From contig OW203732.1 of assembly GCA_934045075.1 (NCBI GenBank), forward strand, positions 7,279,001 through 7,343,000: a stretch of 64,000 nt of DNA, written 5' to 3'. The position numbers and the translations under genes were made by a program. The notes beneath the pieces are model-generated. The model worked only from the letters and a program-made list of their open reading frames with translations. It had not been told where the DNA came from and made no database searches. This stretch comes from Yponomeuta sedellus. Taxonomy: Eukaryota; Arthropoda; Insecta; Lepidoptera; Yponomeutidae. Below are positions 42,746 to 54,074 of this stretch, in pieces; position 1 is the first letter of the stretch, and every line of letters begins with the position of its first letter.

Positions 42746-43210
42746 CACAAGGGTGGATATCGATCTCTACCTAGTTCTCTTCTATCTTCTTCATCTGTAT
42801 GGGGTGCATGAGAGGAGCCTCCCCAAACGACTTACTCTGAGCCCGTACGTCTGGCGCACCTTGGGCAACAATCAGGGAGTCCCTTACGCTGATTGGCAAA
42901 TCCTTTCACCACGATGGCTTGCCAACGACACGCTAAAAAGAAAAAAGTACAGATAGATAGATAAAGAATATTTCATGCGTCTTGATATTATGCCCTGATG
43001 TTTGGGAGACATTTGTTTATCTAGCATATAAACGTCCCAATGCAGGGTACAGACACATATAATTACTAGTAGCTTTTAAATTTAGGACATCACACGAGAT
43101 TTATTTTACTTTATTTGGGATAACAAACAGTGATACACTATGACTAATTACGAAATAGATGAAAGTAATAGTAAATATATCACCCACGACATTGTCCTCG
43201 GCCTAATATG
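42746..43210. other. Unassigned stretch
   Basis: A 67-aa frame (42753-42956) has no domain. ATAAACGTCCCAATGCAGGG at 43028 is a LINE-like 3' scrap as at 35310. Confidence 0.4.
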
Positions 43211-43214
43211 GAGA

Positions 43215-43470
43215 ATCATCATCTTCAACCCATTATGTCCCCACCGAGGGGCACGAGTCTCTCCCCTGAGGAAGGTTTTAGGCCATACTCCACTACGGGA
43301 GCAAAGTCCAGAGTGGTGGAGGCTTGCATGAAGTAGCTAGTCTTACTGCCAGAAGTTTTCAAGCCGCCCTAAGGCCTCTGACTTGGATTAACGACTGCCA
43401 TCTATCGACGGCAGCCGTGCCTTGCGAAGCACGGACCCGCTCGGAAAAATGCCACTAGCGTTAGTCATAG
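43215..43470 (-). mobile_element. 5S-rRNA-derived SINE, 5'-truncated
   Basis: CAACCCATTATGTCCCCACC, GAGGAAGGTTTTAGGCC, GGAGCAAAGTCCAGAGTGGT, ACGACTGCCATCTATCGACG, AAAAATGCCACTAGCG: reversed subfamily 2 body. Confidence 0.75.
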
Positions 43471-44139
43471 ACTAGAATATGGAAAATACAAAAAGAGAAA
43501 TAGAAAACAAAAAAAAACTAAAATAACCAAGCTAAAACTGAGACTATTTTATTTATACAAAGTAATGCCGCTAGATGGCGCCGAGAGTAAAATGTTGTGA
43601 AGTTATTATAATCAATTATAAAAAAATAACCATGTTTAATTACGCTAATATTAGTGAATTGTGAATTTTATATCCACCTAAAACTGTGCAAGTGTTATCT
43701 CGAGTATATTCGAACTAAAAAGTGCCAAATCAAGAAAACAAAATTATAACGGTGTTAAGTGACATTTGAACCCAAATATTTACAATTAAAACAACCATAT
43801 ATCTATATTTCAGTGTAATTTAGGGCGCTATTTCATCCTAAAGGTCAAAAAAACTTATTTGGATCTATAAAAAGTGTAAAAAAAAGTGAAAAATAAAACA
43901 AAACCTGATCATAATAAAGCATAAAAAGTTTACACTGAAAATTGAAAAAACTTATAGTTTCTTCATAGTGAGACACATACATTCGGTAATATAAACAAAC
44001 ATTTAAGTTAAAAGTGAAATAATTGTGGAATAATATTTTGTGTTTTGATACCCTACCGACATCAAAGTAACGGACGTTGATCCAATCACTTTGAGAATCA
44101 TAGCTACCACATTTTTGCTTTGCTTCCTAACGGTGTCGA

Positions 44140-44202
44140 TAGCGCAACGGTGTAAGGCGATCCCAAGAGACCGTTTATAGAAAGAAGCGTGGGTTCGAAC
44201 CT
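44140..44202 (+). promoter_or_regulatory. tRNA-like internal promoter boxes in the LINE leader
   Basis: TAGCGCAACGG (44140-44150) fits an A box and GGTTCGAACCT (44192-44202) a B box, 41 bp apart, within GTGTCGATAGCGCAACGGTG ... GTGGGTTCGAACC. It ends about 20 bp before the first ORF1 Met. It may be a SINE scrap or a functional Pol III-like module; the spacing is tRNA-like. Confidence 0.5.
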
Positions 44203-44222
44203 AAGCTCAGAACCAACATTGT

Positions 44223-45695
44223 TTGTTTTTTTTTGCAATGGATACGAGAGAAGCTAAAACGAAACGTAAAGTTACTTGCAGTAAATGTAAACGTACAGTG
44301 GAACAGAGAGATACTGTAATATGTTCAACTTGCAAAAATAGATACGAATTTGATTGTGCGGGTGTATCAGAAAAATTGTATAGCATTATGGAAACGAAAA
44401 AAAAACAGAGTTGGAGGTGTGTAAAATGCCTTCAGAAAGAAAAGATAATTAATATTCAAAAACCAAGTACATCACAAAAGAAAATAAATCTAACAGAAAA
44501 AAAAATATCGCCCTCAATTGGGAATGACAAAAGCACCTCAACTAAAAATGAAATGACTACGGACGAGGAAGACACTTTAAATGAATTCGATATGTCCCCC
44601 GCCACATTATCAAAAAGTATGGAGATGCCACAAAATTCGGAAGATATTAAGGAATTAAAGGAACAAATACAAACAATTTCCTTGGAACTTACCAGTACTC
44701 AGCAAGAAATGGAAAATACGATTATCGAGAATATTGAACTCAAAAACCAGGTATCAAAGCTAAATGATGAAATAAAAATCCTAAAAACTATATGTCAATC
44801 ACCGACAGCCATAAAACAACATGCAGCAAGTGAAAAAAGGCATAGAAGAGAATCGCTATATGCTTACGATCTTTGTTCTACACTGAGTCCATCAAGATCT
44901 AGACAAAATATGGATAACCATGAAACCACATTAAACCTGGAACATCAGTTAAAAGTACTACAAAAACAGTACCAAGAAGCGGAGGATGAAATAATAGCAT
45001 TGAATAACAGAATAAAAGAATTAGAAGAAAACAATAGCACAATGCAAGAAAATGAAGTAAATGTTTACAACCAAAACTGTAGTAACAACAAAAAAAAAGA
45101 GTGCACGAAGAAAAATAAGATAACTATTCTAAGCAGCAATAATCACAATAAAGTATTAGAGATCGCGGAAACAAGATTGTCAAATGAATATGAAATCTGT
45201 CATTATATTACCCCCGGCGCTGGTGTAGAAGAATTGTTGAAGAATGTGGAGCTTAAACTGGAAGGTCATACAATGGATGATTATTGTATAATCATAATCG
45301 GAGAGGAAGACTTTATAATAACAAAGAACAATATTAACCTAGTCTTGCATATAAGAGAAAGAATTAAACAAAACATGATACATACCAATGTTCTTATCTG
45401 CTTACCAACATACAACTTCGGGAGAAATAAAAATTTATTTAACTCCAGAGTAGAGGGCTTCAACCAACTTTTGTACCTAGATATTATGACAACGGAGCAT
45501 GCTTACTTAATTGATAGTAATCAAAACCTGTCATATGGTTATGACATGTTTCCTAAGCACTCTGGCAGAATGAACAATCGTGGAATGAAAGAAATTTTTG
45601 ATGACATAAAAAAGACAATTATAGAAATAAAACAAGAAAATAAAATAAGCGACATAAATGCGAAAATTAATCATGACAGTCAGTTTTTTCGTTGA
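44223..45695 (+). CDS. LINE ORF1: PHD-like finger, coiled coils, SGNH-like domain
   Basis: 490 aa, uninterrupted; Met6 (44238) is an equally good start. The N-terminal finger, residues 19-69, has C19-x2-C22, C34-x2-C37, C45 and C66-x2-C69. The usual His just before C45 (YHFDC in relatives) is Glu42 here (YEFDC), so zinc site 1 or 2 may be weakened. Coiled-coil stretches are at about 130-190 and 235-275. The C-terminal about 180 residues (ITILSSNNHNKVLEIAE, IIIIGEEDF, FPKHSGRMNNRG) look like the SGNH-hydrolase/esterase domain of CR1-type ORF1. The His of the last block is present (KHSGRMNNRG), but the GxND block is GEED and the nucleophile Ser is unclear, so it is probably inactive as an esterase. 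The inferred role is RNA binding in the LINE particle. Confidence 0.85.
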   Translation: MFFFAMDTREAKTKRKVTCSKCKRTVEQRDTVICSTCKNRYEFDCAGVSEKLYSIMETKKKQSWRCVKCLQKEKIINIQKPSTSQKKINLTEKKISPSIGNDKSTSTKNEMTTDEEDTLNEFDMSPATLSKSMEMPQNSEDIKELKEQIQTISLELTSTQQEMENTIIENIELKNQVSKLNDEIKILKTICQSPTAIKQHAASEKRHRRESLYAYDLCSTLSPSRSRQNMDNHETTLNLEHQLKVLQKQYQEAEDEIIALNNRIKELEENNSTMQENEVNVYNQNCSNNKKKECTKKNKITILSSNNHNKVLEIAETRLSNEYEICHYITPGAGVEELLKNVELKLEGHTMDDYCIIIIGEEDFIITKNNINLVLHIRERIKQNMIHTNVLICLPTYNFGRNKNLFNSRVEGFNQLLYLDIMTTEHAYLIDSNQNLSYGYDMFPKHSGRMNNRGMKEIFDDIKKTIIEIKQENKISDINAKINHDSQFFR

Positions 45696-47367
45696 TCATG
45701 TGTACATAATGCACCAAAATATAGCTGGATTGATTAACAAAGTCAACGAACTTGAGGTATGCCTGGAAGAACTGAGAATGCAAAATAAAAATGTAGATGT
45801 AATTTGCATTACAGAACATTTCATTAAAGCAGGAAACGAATCACTACTAGTAATATCAAATTATCAGGTGACAGACAAAATATGAAATCCGTCCGCCACT
45901 CTATGTTCATGGCACCTTGTGTACCGGATGACATGGTTAAGATAATAAAATCATTGAAAAACAGCAACAGCGTAGGCTATGACGGAATATGCACAAAAGT
46001 TTTAAAATCCGTCGCTGTTTATAAAAGTGAACATTTATGTTATATACTGAACGAATGTATAGAGAAAGGCACATATCCAGAGGCACTAAAAACCAGTATA
46101 ATTAAACCATTATATAAAAAGAAAGATAGGGAGCTGATGGAAAATTATAGACCGGTGGCACTCATACCCATTATTTCAAAAATATTTGAAAAATATATTG
46201 CCTCTCAATTATATAATTTTATTGATAAAAATAATATTTTAGTCTCAGAACAAAAAGGATTCCGAAAGAAAAAAAATATCAACATGGCTATTTTTGATTT
46301 TATAAAACCAGTTATTACAAACGTGGACAAGAGAACACCGGTTTGCTCTATATATTGTGATATGACACAAGCATTTGATTACGTGGACCACAATATACTT
46401 TTGACAAAATTGGAAATGTATGGTATACGAGGCAATCTTCTCAAATTATTAAAAACATATTTGATAAACAGAGAACAAGTTACCACAATAACTAAAATTG
46501 ATTTAAAAACTAAATATGAATACACATATCAGTCAGAGACAAGAACGACTAACTACGGCGTACCACAGGGAAGTGTGCTGGGGCCTCTCTTGTTTATATT
46601 GTATATTAACGACCTGCCGAAAGCAACCTCTCAACAAATATCACTCTTTGCCGATGATAGTACACTTACTGTTAGTTGCCAAAATCCTAATGAATATGAA
46701 AAGGACATAAATGAAGCCATCACCGGAGTTGTCACTTGGTTAAAAGATAACAACTTAAAAATTAACATTGATAAAACTAAAATTACACATTTTTCTCAGC
46801 GGCAAAACAACATATTTATCAATGCTAAATATGGAAATAAATCTTTATCTATAGTTTCAGAAAATAAGTATTTAGGCTTAATTATAGATAGTAGACTTAA
46901 TTGGAAAAGTCAAATTCAGGAGGTATGCAAAAGATTAAGTACTTCTGCCTACGCCTTACATAAACTCGCCTCCGTAGTAGAAACCAAATCACTTTTGATA
47001 GCGTAGGTATCATGGCCTGGTTGCATGCCATTTGAGATATGGTGTTATCTTTTGGGGGAATGGTACTGACAGAGAACTTGTATTTAAAGCGCAAAAAAAA
47101 TGCATCAGACGTATGTTTATGTTGGCAAATGACATTAGCTGTAAACCTTACTTTAAAAGGTATAAAATCTTGACGTTTCCTTCAATGTACATTTTAGAGC
47201 TAGCCCTTTTTGTAAAAAACAATCCTGAATTATTTGAAAGACCAGAGTTAAGAAATAGACGAGATAATGATAAGGTAAAATTACCACGATCGAATACAGC
47301 ACTCATGCACAAAAGTGTCATATACATGGCACCTTTAGTTTATAACAAATTGCCAAAGACAATTTGA
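45658..47367 (+). pseudogene. LINE ORF2 with deletion and frameshift
   Basis: 45658-45885 encodes only the start of the endonuclease (IMHQNIAGLINKVNELE, VICITEHFI, with Glu of the catalytic ITEH). At about 45880 the frame changes and the sequence jumps to the pre-RT region (45882-47006, 374 aa). That part keeps YRPVALIPIISK, FRKKKNINM, CDMTQAFDYVDH (catalytic Asp), GVPQGSVLGPLLF, FADDSTLTV and KYLGLIIDS. The rest of the endonuclease and linker, roughly 1 kb, is missing. A second frameshift near 47008 separates the C-terminal part (YHGLVACHLRYGVIFWGNG ... YNKLPKTI). Not functional as it stands. RT motifs are intact. Confidence 0.85.
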
Positions 47368-47720
47368 AATTTAAATTGCTGTTTATTCAAAAAAAACTAA
47401 CGGAATATCTTATTGACAAATGTATTTATAAACTCAATGAATTATGTAATTGACTTTTAATGAATTTAATTTTTTGTAATAAGTACATTGTGTTAATTAG
47501 TTTCTTGACATGATATTTTAAATAATTACTTCGACATTGACATAATGTAATATAGAATTGTACTATAGAATTGACATTGCATGCTAACTTGACATTATAT
47601 TTTTTTATAATTTGTATGCTGTAAGGCAAAATATGGAGCACAATCTTCTGCTGTACATTACATCTGTTTTATATACTTACCCATATTTAACAAATAAATT
47701 ATTTTGAATTTTGAATGCAA

Positions 47721-47894
47721 GAAATATGAATCGAAAAAAAAATGGATTAACTTGTTCTTCAGGGTACGAATAATTTCGTACGAGTCGTACAATATTTCGT
47801 AAAACTCCTTTAAACCTTAAAAACCCTTATGGAGAACATGAATGAGGGAACTAAGCATAGCCATGTACATGTACATATCAGGCCTCGCGCAGTG
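47721..47894. other. Unassigned short stretch
   Basis: AT-rich flank of the LINE; nothing recognised. Confidence 0.4.
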
Positions 47895-48692
47895 TAGGGT
47901 TCCGTAGAAAGAGGGGATTTTTAACTGCCTGTTTTACAGACCTAACAACTTCAACCAAGTAATTGTACGAAGTTTTCCTTTTATAAGTTAGTCGACAATT
48001 ACTCGTTAGCTTGAATAGCATACTTAGCCGTTATAGTATTCTTTTTAGGTTCATTTTCATTTTTCATTACATGCGCTGCTAGGTTGAATTTGCGTCCTAA
48101 TTTGAATTTGCATCCACACGGATCATTCATCTAAAAATGTTTTTCCTAACCCATAATACCAATCCAATAAGAACAATCCAACGATTTGAATGATTTTTTT
48201 TGTGTGCGTTTGTGTGGCGTCCTGGATGGTTTAAATTCATAAACCAGCCTGCCAACGTCATGCAGGACAACGTCTGTTGGGTCCGTTAGTTTAGTGATAT
48301 AATATTTAGGTAAGTCTTTTTTAAGATTTTCTCTTACCGTTTTTCGGAGTGATTAATATGTGCCGTGTGTAATAAGGCGACTAAGGGACAAAAACCGGGG
48401 GGTGGGTAGCAGCGCCTCCTGCAGTACAATTCCACCAAACTGCGATCCCCAACCCGTATGCCCAGCGTGGGGATTATGGGCATTACCCCCCAATGATGGC
48501 ACAACCTTGCGCTATAGCGCTCATTAGAGGAGGGCTATGTCCAGCAGTGGACTAATATAGCCCGAAAAATGAGAAAAAGAAATTTAAGCTTTCTGATCAT
48601 GTCTATATTAATTAGCGGCGGGCAGACACACCGACAGACGGACCGACGGATATAGCGAAAATATAAAGTTCCCTTTTCACAAAGGAACCCTA
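47895..48692. mobile_element. Tc1/mariner-like MITE, interrupted
   Basis: Left end TAGGGTTCCGTAG, right end GGAACCCTA reversed, with ACCGACAGACGGACCGACGG near the right end. This is a pattern I know from lepidopteran TAGGGTTCCGTA elements. It is interrupted by the RTE-tailed element at 48390-48570. No transposase frame. Confidence 0.6.
48390..48570 (+). mobile_element. RTE-tailed short retroelement, nested
   Basis: GGGGGGTGGGTAGCAGCGCC, GCAGTACAATTCCACCAAAC, GGGCATTACCCCCCAATGAT, GCGCTCATTAGAGGAGGGC, GTCCAGCAGTGGACTAATAT, AGCCCGAAAAATGAG. Full-length-looking copy inside the MITE. Confidence 0.75.
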
Positions 48693-49861
48693 AAAACAAG
48701 CAGACTTGAATGTTTGGGAGGACGCGGCACATCAAGTGATTGAAGTAAGTTTCCGTATTTAGATCTACATTTTCATAATCGACGTGAGTTCCTCTCGAGT
48801 ATCAAAGACGGCTTTCAAAGAGTGACATTTTTTGCAAGTTTCTCGAGCAGAGACGAGAGATATTGTCTTTTGAAGTTTTCAAAAATGTTCCGTCTTTATT
48901 TCTTCGCTAAGATGCGGCCAAGTTTCCTTTTGACGATGGGGGAGAATGTTTTTTAATCCCTTCTGAGCCAGCCCACGCTATATTATGAATTCGTATTGAC
49001 AGGAAGAAAGTTTCGCGAAAGAAATTTCTGAAACGAAAGGGTGCCCACGTAGAAGGGGCGTGGGACCGTAGCGCGGAAAAGACGCGAAACGTTGTATAGA
49101 TATCGCGCCCTCGCTGCATCTCTTCCACGTCTTTTTCGCTCCCTTAACAATTTGCTTTGAGTCGATAATGTCCGGGCAATATAATCCATCGTCGGGTGTC
49201 ATGCGAATGATTTGTGTGCGTTGTAAATGTTAATTATCTGAGCTTGAATTTGATACGATCAATCAAATAGTAACTGTAGCCAGTGTTCCATACATACCTT
49301 TGAAGTACTTGTGACTAGCTTATTAGCGAAACAATAAACAACTGTATTTTAGATGTCTGTGGTATATAAGAGCTTTCAAAAGAAATACAATTTGTTGTCA
49401 AGTAGATAAATGTATAAAGTAAGCAGCACTTTAATAAATCGATGGCATCCTACTTTTATGATTAAACTTAATAACTCATTTAATAATACTGAAATTGGCC
49501 AGAAAAATATTAAAGCTGCACGTGATGGCCTTTGCATCTAGGTAATGAGTTGATTTTTACAGCGGCCAGTGTCACTTTCACTCACACTAGATGGGTGAAT
49601 AGACCTCTCGGGCGAGACACACGCACACACATACACTCACGCACACACACACGTACACACATACACCCCTCCCTCTTCTCGCCCCGTCCACTTCCCAATT
49701 CCATTTAACATATTAATATTCAATTTTCTCTATTGCTTGATATTGTATAGGAATAGTTACAAGTGAAATCTATTTTTGGCTGTATTTTCACAATAATTGT
49801 TTGCAGATATTTTATTTTTATTTTGTCCTGTTGGATTTTCAAATAAAGAATAGTCAGAAAT
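48693..49861. other. Unassigned stretch
   Basis: Small minus frames at 48907-49202 have no known domain. A CACA-rich patch is at 49618-49665. Confidence 0.4.
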
Positions 49862-49871
49862 AATGAGACAC

Positions 49872-50033
49872 TGTACGTAATACAGAAAATATTGTAAAGA
49901 GGTTTGAAATTTCACTGACGCCGGTGAGTAACCCATTAGCTCATTTGGTAGAGCACTGGCACGGCTAGCCAGAGGTCGCGGGTTTGAATCCCGGCATGGG
50001 TGGAACTTTTAGCCTCTAAATAAGTTTTGAAAC
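49872..50033 (+). mobile_element. SINE-A, short form with 10-bp target duplication
   Basis: TGTACGTAATACAGAAAATA, TTTCACTGACGCCGGTGAG, tRNA-like head (ending GGTTTGAATCCCGGCATGGG), TTTAGCCTCTAAATAAGTTT. Flanked by AATGAGACAC at 49862-49871 and 50034-50043. It ends at the pre-tail; the GTGCATTAAAAATA tail is absent. Confidence 0.9.
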
Positions 50034-50094
50034 AATGAGACACGGTTTTAGATTGAGTGAGCTTGCCCAGCACCTATACTAACATTAAACATAT

Positions 50095-50295
50095 CATTTA
50101 CATGACATTTACATACAAGCACATACATTGTTTCTGGCCCCATACTGGAGACCCTGTGTCGTGGGAACCGGAAACAATGACATCACAAACTTTACATGTT
50201 TCAATACCTGGGCTCTTTTTTGTCCTCAGCCGGCATTCAAACACGGGACCTCTTGCATGGTAGGCAGACGCCCTACCGCTACGCCACAGAGGTCG
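50095..50295 (-). mobile_element. SINE-D copy
   Basis: Reversed: head GACCTCTGTGGCGTAGCGG, TAGGGCGTCTGCCTACCATG, CAAGAGGTCCCGTGTTTGAA, GCCGGCTGAGG; then the body to GTATGTAAATGTCATG. Confidence 0.8.
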
Positions 50296-50477
50296 TCACT
50301 GCTATACTGAAACTACTACTATACTAGATACTACACTGAAAGCTTGTTTAAAAAAATGCGCGAACAATTAGTACCGCCTTACATTCTATCAGACTAATCA
50401 CCCACGGATCCGCGGCTTGCCAAGCACCTAGCATGCATGTGATGACGTCATTATAAAAAAGAAAAGTTTTATTTATT

Positions 50478-50745
50478 AGTCGACGATCTCGTTGGCGCAG
50501 CGGTTTGGCACGCTGACTGTAAAACCGAATGCCTCGGGTTCGGTCCCCGGCCGGGTCAAACTAGGAAACGAACTTTTCTAGTTTGTCTCGGGTCTTGGAT
50601 GTTATCTATGTATTTATTGTATTAAATCTATCGTCGACTTAAGACCTATAACACAAGTCATTTAGTTGTACTGAGTATAAGAATATTAGTATAGTTTTAG
50701 TATAGAGCTAGCGAAATCTGTGTAATATGTCCATGAATATTTATT
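50478..50745 (+). mobile_element. SINE-C (tRNA-derived), copy 2
   Basis: TCTCGTTGGCGCAGCGGTTT, GGCACGCTGACTGTAAAACC, GGGTTCGGTCCCCGGCCGGG, then the same body as 36318. Confidence 0.85.
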
Positions 50746-50954
50746 TAGTCGGGGAGGTCAGAAGCACCAGTAAACATCTCTCCGCAACATTATTCAGAAA
50801 CATTCAGCAGGAAAAGACCTCACTGCAACTGTATCCGTAGCTCAAAGTTTTAATGGTCAGTAACGACGTTCCTAGAGCCTTACTCTAAAACGACGTCTTG
50901 AATTTATTTTGCATTGAATTAATTGAAGTCAATTATTGACTGTAGTTTAGTATT
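50746..50954. other. Unassigned short stretch
   Basis: Nothing recognised. Confidence 0.4.
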
Positions 50955-50957
50955 TTC

Positions 50958-51375
50958 CGGCACAGCGGTGGTAGCTGAGTGGGTAGAACCATAGACTGGC
51001 AAGCGAGAGCCCCAGGTTCGATCCCGAGTGCGGGCATGTACCAATGACTTTGTTTAATTTCAAAGTTACGTACATTTGCGAATTTGCAGTCGCAATACCA
51101 CACGCTAACGGTGAAGGAAAACATCGTGAGGAAACCCGCGGCTTGGTTGGCTCCGCACGTATTGACTAGTCTTTCCTGTGGGCTAGGCCGACTAAGCTGT
51201 CAGGATGGTATAAGTGCTGGGCAAGCCTACACCATCTATAAAAAACCATGACCCAGGCACTACAGCGTCGGAGTGGTCCCTTCACCCATCTAGTGTGAGT
51301 GAAGATACCACTGGACGCTGTATAAATCATCTCATTAAGTAGATGCAAAAAGGCCAATATTATTATTATTATTAT
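50958..51375 (+). mobile_element. SINE-E, full-length copy
   Basis: tRNA-like head GTGGTAGCTGAGTGGGTAGA ... CCAGGTTCGATCCCGAGTGC, then TTGCAGTCGCAATACCACAC, AACGGTGAAGGAAAACATCG, GGCTCCGCACGTATTGACTA, the CACCATCTATAAAAAACCAT block and an (ATT)n tail. Imperfect flanking duplication TTAGTATTTTCC / TTAGTATTTCC. Confidence 0.85.
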
Positions 51376-52344
51376 TAGTATTTCCTAACGACTCGCGATA
51401 CTTATACCTATTTATATATTATAGTGTATTTCCGTATTTGTGATGTGCTTGCTTGGTTACCACAGGGTAAGTTACGGGTTTAGTTTGCCCAAAAAATTTG
51501 GGTACTTTTCACTCATGGGCATTATAGTTTATAACATTTTGTCATTTGATGGCATTTTTAACATTAATTTCCTTGTGTTTTTGCAGGCACCCATAATGTA
51601 ATTTAGGCCTTTCAAAAATATAAATACAATATTTTAAATGTGAAAGTTTTGTTGAACGGACTTACATGAAACTTGGCTCACAGATAGACAAAGATCTGAA
51701 TTTAGACGTAGAATACTTGATAGTTTGAACTAGTAATTAATAATTGCGGTAGTAGACTTCATCCACATTAGAGTCAAATTAAAACTTCATTAATAATAAG
51801 TAAATTGAAGAAGAAGAAGAAAAAACATTTATTATAGAAAAAGTGCACACGCGACAGAAACAAAACAAACCAAAAACATATTACTAAACATGACATTCAC
51901 AAAAAACAAAACCAAAGAAGAAAAACGAAAGGTCACGGCGTGTCCCTGCTGCTATAAATGGCAACTGACTCAGCAGTATGCTGATGGACAAGCCTTCAGC
52001 GCTGATTTTCAGAAAGTGCCAGATTCTACCCCACGAGCGTCACAGACTGCGGTGCGAACAAGCATGGGCGGTACCATATTGAATAAGATACTTATATGTT
52101 GTATAGAATAATACCTATATCAATAGAATACATATTATCTATACAGAATGAAAAAGATACTTAAATAGTTTTAATTAAATGACGCAAATGAGTAATTAGC
52201 TGTAATTATATTGATAAAAAGATAAATGTAATTCGCACACATGTATATACTTAAATAGGAAAAGAATACAAGATATATAGACATATACAATGTTGCACAG
52301 CCCTACTATGCGATTACAGACCCGTGTCTGTTTTTACGGCGAGA
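51376..52344. other. Unassigned stretch
   Basis: A 73-aa frame at 51890-52111 has no domain. A GAAGAAGAAGAA run is at about 51810. Confidence 0.4.
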
Positions 52345-52346
52345 GG

Positions 52347-52518
52347 TGTATATACAGACTACAGAATACAGAGAATAGTGTAAAGAGGTTCGAAATTTCA
52401 CTGATGCCGGGGAGTCACCTATTAGCTCAGTTGGATAGAGTGCTGGCACGGATATCCAGAGGTTGTGGGTTCGAATCCCGGCATGGGTGGAATTTTTAGC
52501 CTCTAAATAGGTTTTTAA
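52347..52518 (+). mobile_element. SINE-A, short form
   Basis: ACAGAATACAGAGAATAGTG, TTCACTGATGCCGGGGAGTC, tRNA-like head with GGTTCGAATCCCGGCATGGG, TTTTAGCCTCTAAATAGG, ending TTTTTAAAATT. Confidence 0.85.
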
Positions 52519-53325
52519 AATTAAATCTTACTTTTAAAAGTAACTTTATTACCGCGATGAGAAGTGGGCATGAGTGCTTTGGATCAAAGATCAAGAGAGC
52601 ACAATGTAGTTAATGATAGTTTTACTGTAAAGATAAAAAACATATTCTCCTTCTATTCCTCCCATCATTATGTATGATTAGCAAAATAAAGTATGAAACT
52701 ATTGGATAGAATATGGTTGAACAACTCTTTGCATACATACGAAAACATTTAAAAAATATAAAAAAGCAGCACGGAATGACCTAAAAATGTTACTTACTCA
52801 GAGAATGCTCCAAGGAAAATCCTATTCGAGTAACTGGGAAAACTTTCCTGACTCTTATAACCTGGACAGTAAGGACGCTGTTAGTCTACCACGGGGTACT
52901 GTAGTTGGCTTTGTTGGCGCCGCTACTCGCCTTTATACGAGAGCTTTTTGGGGACCCGCAGTTCAAAGTGGTTCTCCAGTTTTATTCATTTTAATTCTTT
53001 ATTGCAGTAATTGCATGAGTACATGTACAAGGGCGTGCAAGGCGTTTCGCCTACTAATACGCCACTTTTTGCGCTAACTAGCACCACCAATGGAAAAAAA
53101 ATCATATATGTTTTATAATACGTTTTTATCTAAAAACACATTAGCCTGTCTTTGGTTCACCGCAGTAGGGTTAAAACGCTGTTTATTTATGCAACGCACA
53201 GAACCGTGGCTGGAAATCATAAAACAGAGTGTCTGATTTCGCCATCGTCAGAGACAAAACCGATTACATTTTTGACGTGAAATGTCTTTCAATTCCATAT
53301 TAAGGGGATAAAAAAATTTGGAAAT
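52519..53325. other. Unassigned stretch
   Basis: A 96-aa frame (52787-53077) has no recognisable motif. Confidence 0.4.
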
Positions 53326-53329
53326 TAAA

Positions 53330-53565
53330 ATTCGTTTTCAACCCCTGTATGTTCCCACTGATGGCGCACGGATCTCTTCCTACATCGTTGGAAGGTTAGG
53401 CCATACTCCACCACGGGGGCCAAGTCCGGGTTCGTGGAGGATTGTAAGACAGTGGCGGGCCTTACTGTCAGAAGTTATCAAGCCGCCCCTAAGGCCTCTC
53501 GCACGGTTTAACGGCTCGAAGTACTTGTCAGCTGGCACCAAAGGCTTGAGAAAATGCCACAAAAG
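53330..53565 (-). mobile_element. 5S-rRNA-derived SINE, 5'-truncated
   Basis: AACCCCTGTATGTTCCCACT, GGAAGGTTAGGCCATACTCC, GGGGGCCAAGTCCGGG, CTGTCAGAAGTTATCAAGCC, CAGCTGGCACCAAAGGC. Confidence 0.75.
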
Positions 53566-54070
53566 AACTTATATAATTAAAATGCTTAGCGCAACATGTG
53601 TTACCTAAAATAACTCTACGGGACCCGACACAATTTTATCCGAAAGTTGCACTTAGCCATCTTTTCAAAGCGATAGAGAAAGATTTTCAAATTAAGTTTC
53701 AATACGCTTCTGCTTCTCTATACAAAAGAATATTAAACGGCTCCGACAAAAATGCAACGAGCCGGACTATCGCATTAAATGAGATACAAATTACAAACAA
53801 ACGATTGTCTTTTTTAACAAAATTGGAACTCCCTGTTTGGCTTAAAACGGTACGAATAGAAACTTGGAACATTTTGAGAGCTTTGAGAGCCTTGATCCAA
53901 ACGCAATTATTTATTGGGTAAAATTAAATTACCTTTATTCCCAACGTTTCATAAGGCGGCATAGTTGCCGTGGTCACGAGTAGGTAGACTGTAATAACGA
54001 GTACAGTCAATTATTGTAAGGGTCAAATCAATTAACTTAAAATTTAGGTTTTGCAGCGAGACGAATAGGT
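53566..54070. other. Unassigned; short repeat at right
   Basis: A 107-aa frame (53598-53921) of unknown nature. 53935-53990 (CCCAACGTTTCATAAGGCGG, TTGCCGTGGTCACGAGTAGG) resembles the centre of the hairpin element at 20414. Confidence 0.4.
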
Positions 54071-54074
54071 TATT

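Larger units (their letters stand above)
43480..47720 (+). mobile_element. LINE with PHD/SGNH-type ORF1, CR1-like, internally deleted
   Basis: Order: A-rich 5' untranslated region (about 43480-44222), ORF1 (44223-45695), broken ORF2 (45658-47367), and a 3' untranslated region ending near 47718 in TTTTGAATTTTGAA. The start is uncertain: GCTAGATGGCGCCGAG at 43570 could be near the true end. No target duplication was found. ORF2 overlaps the end of ORF1 by about 38 bp. Confidence 0.8.

Noticed and set aside
53598..53921. 107-aa frame as a host gene
   Set aside because: No motif, no splice or promoter context that I can support; composition like the flanks.
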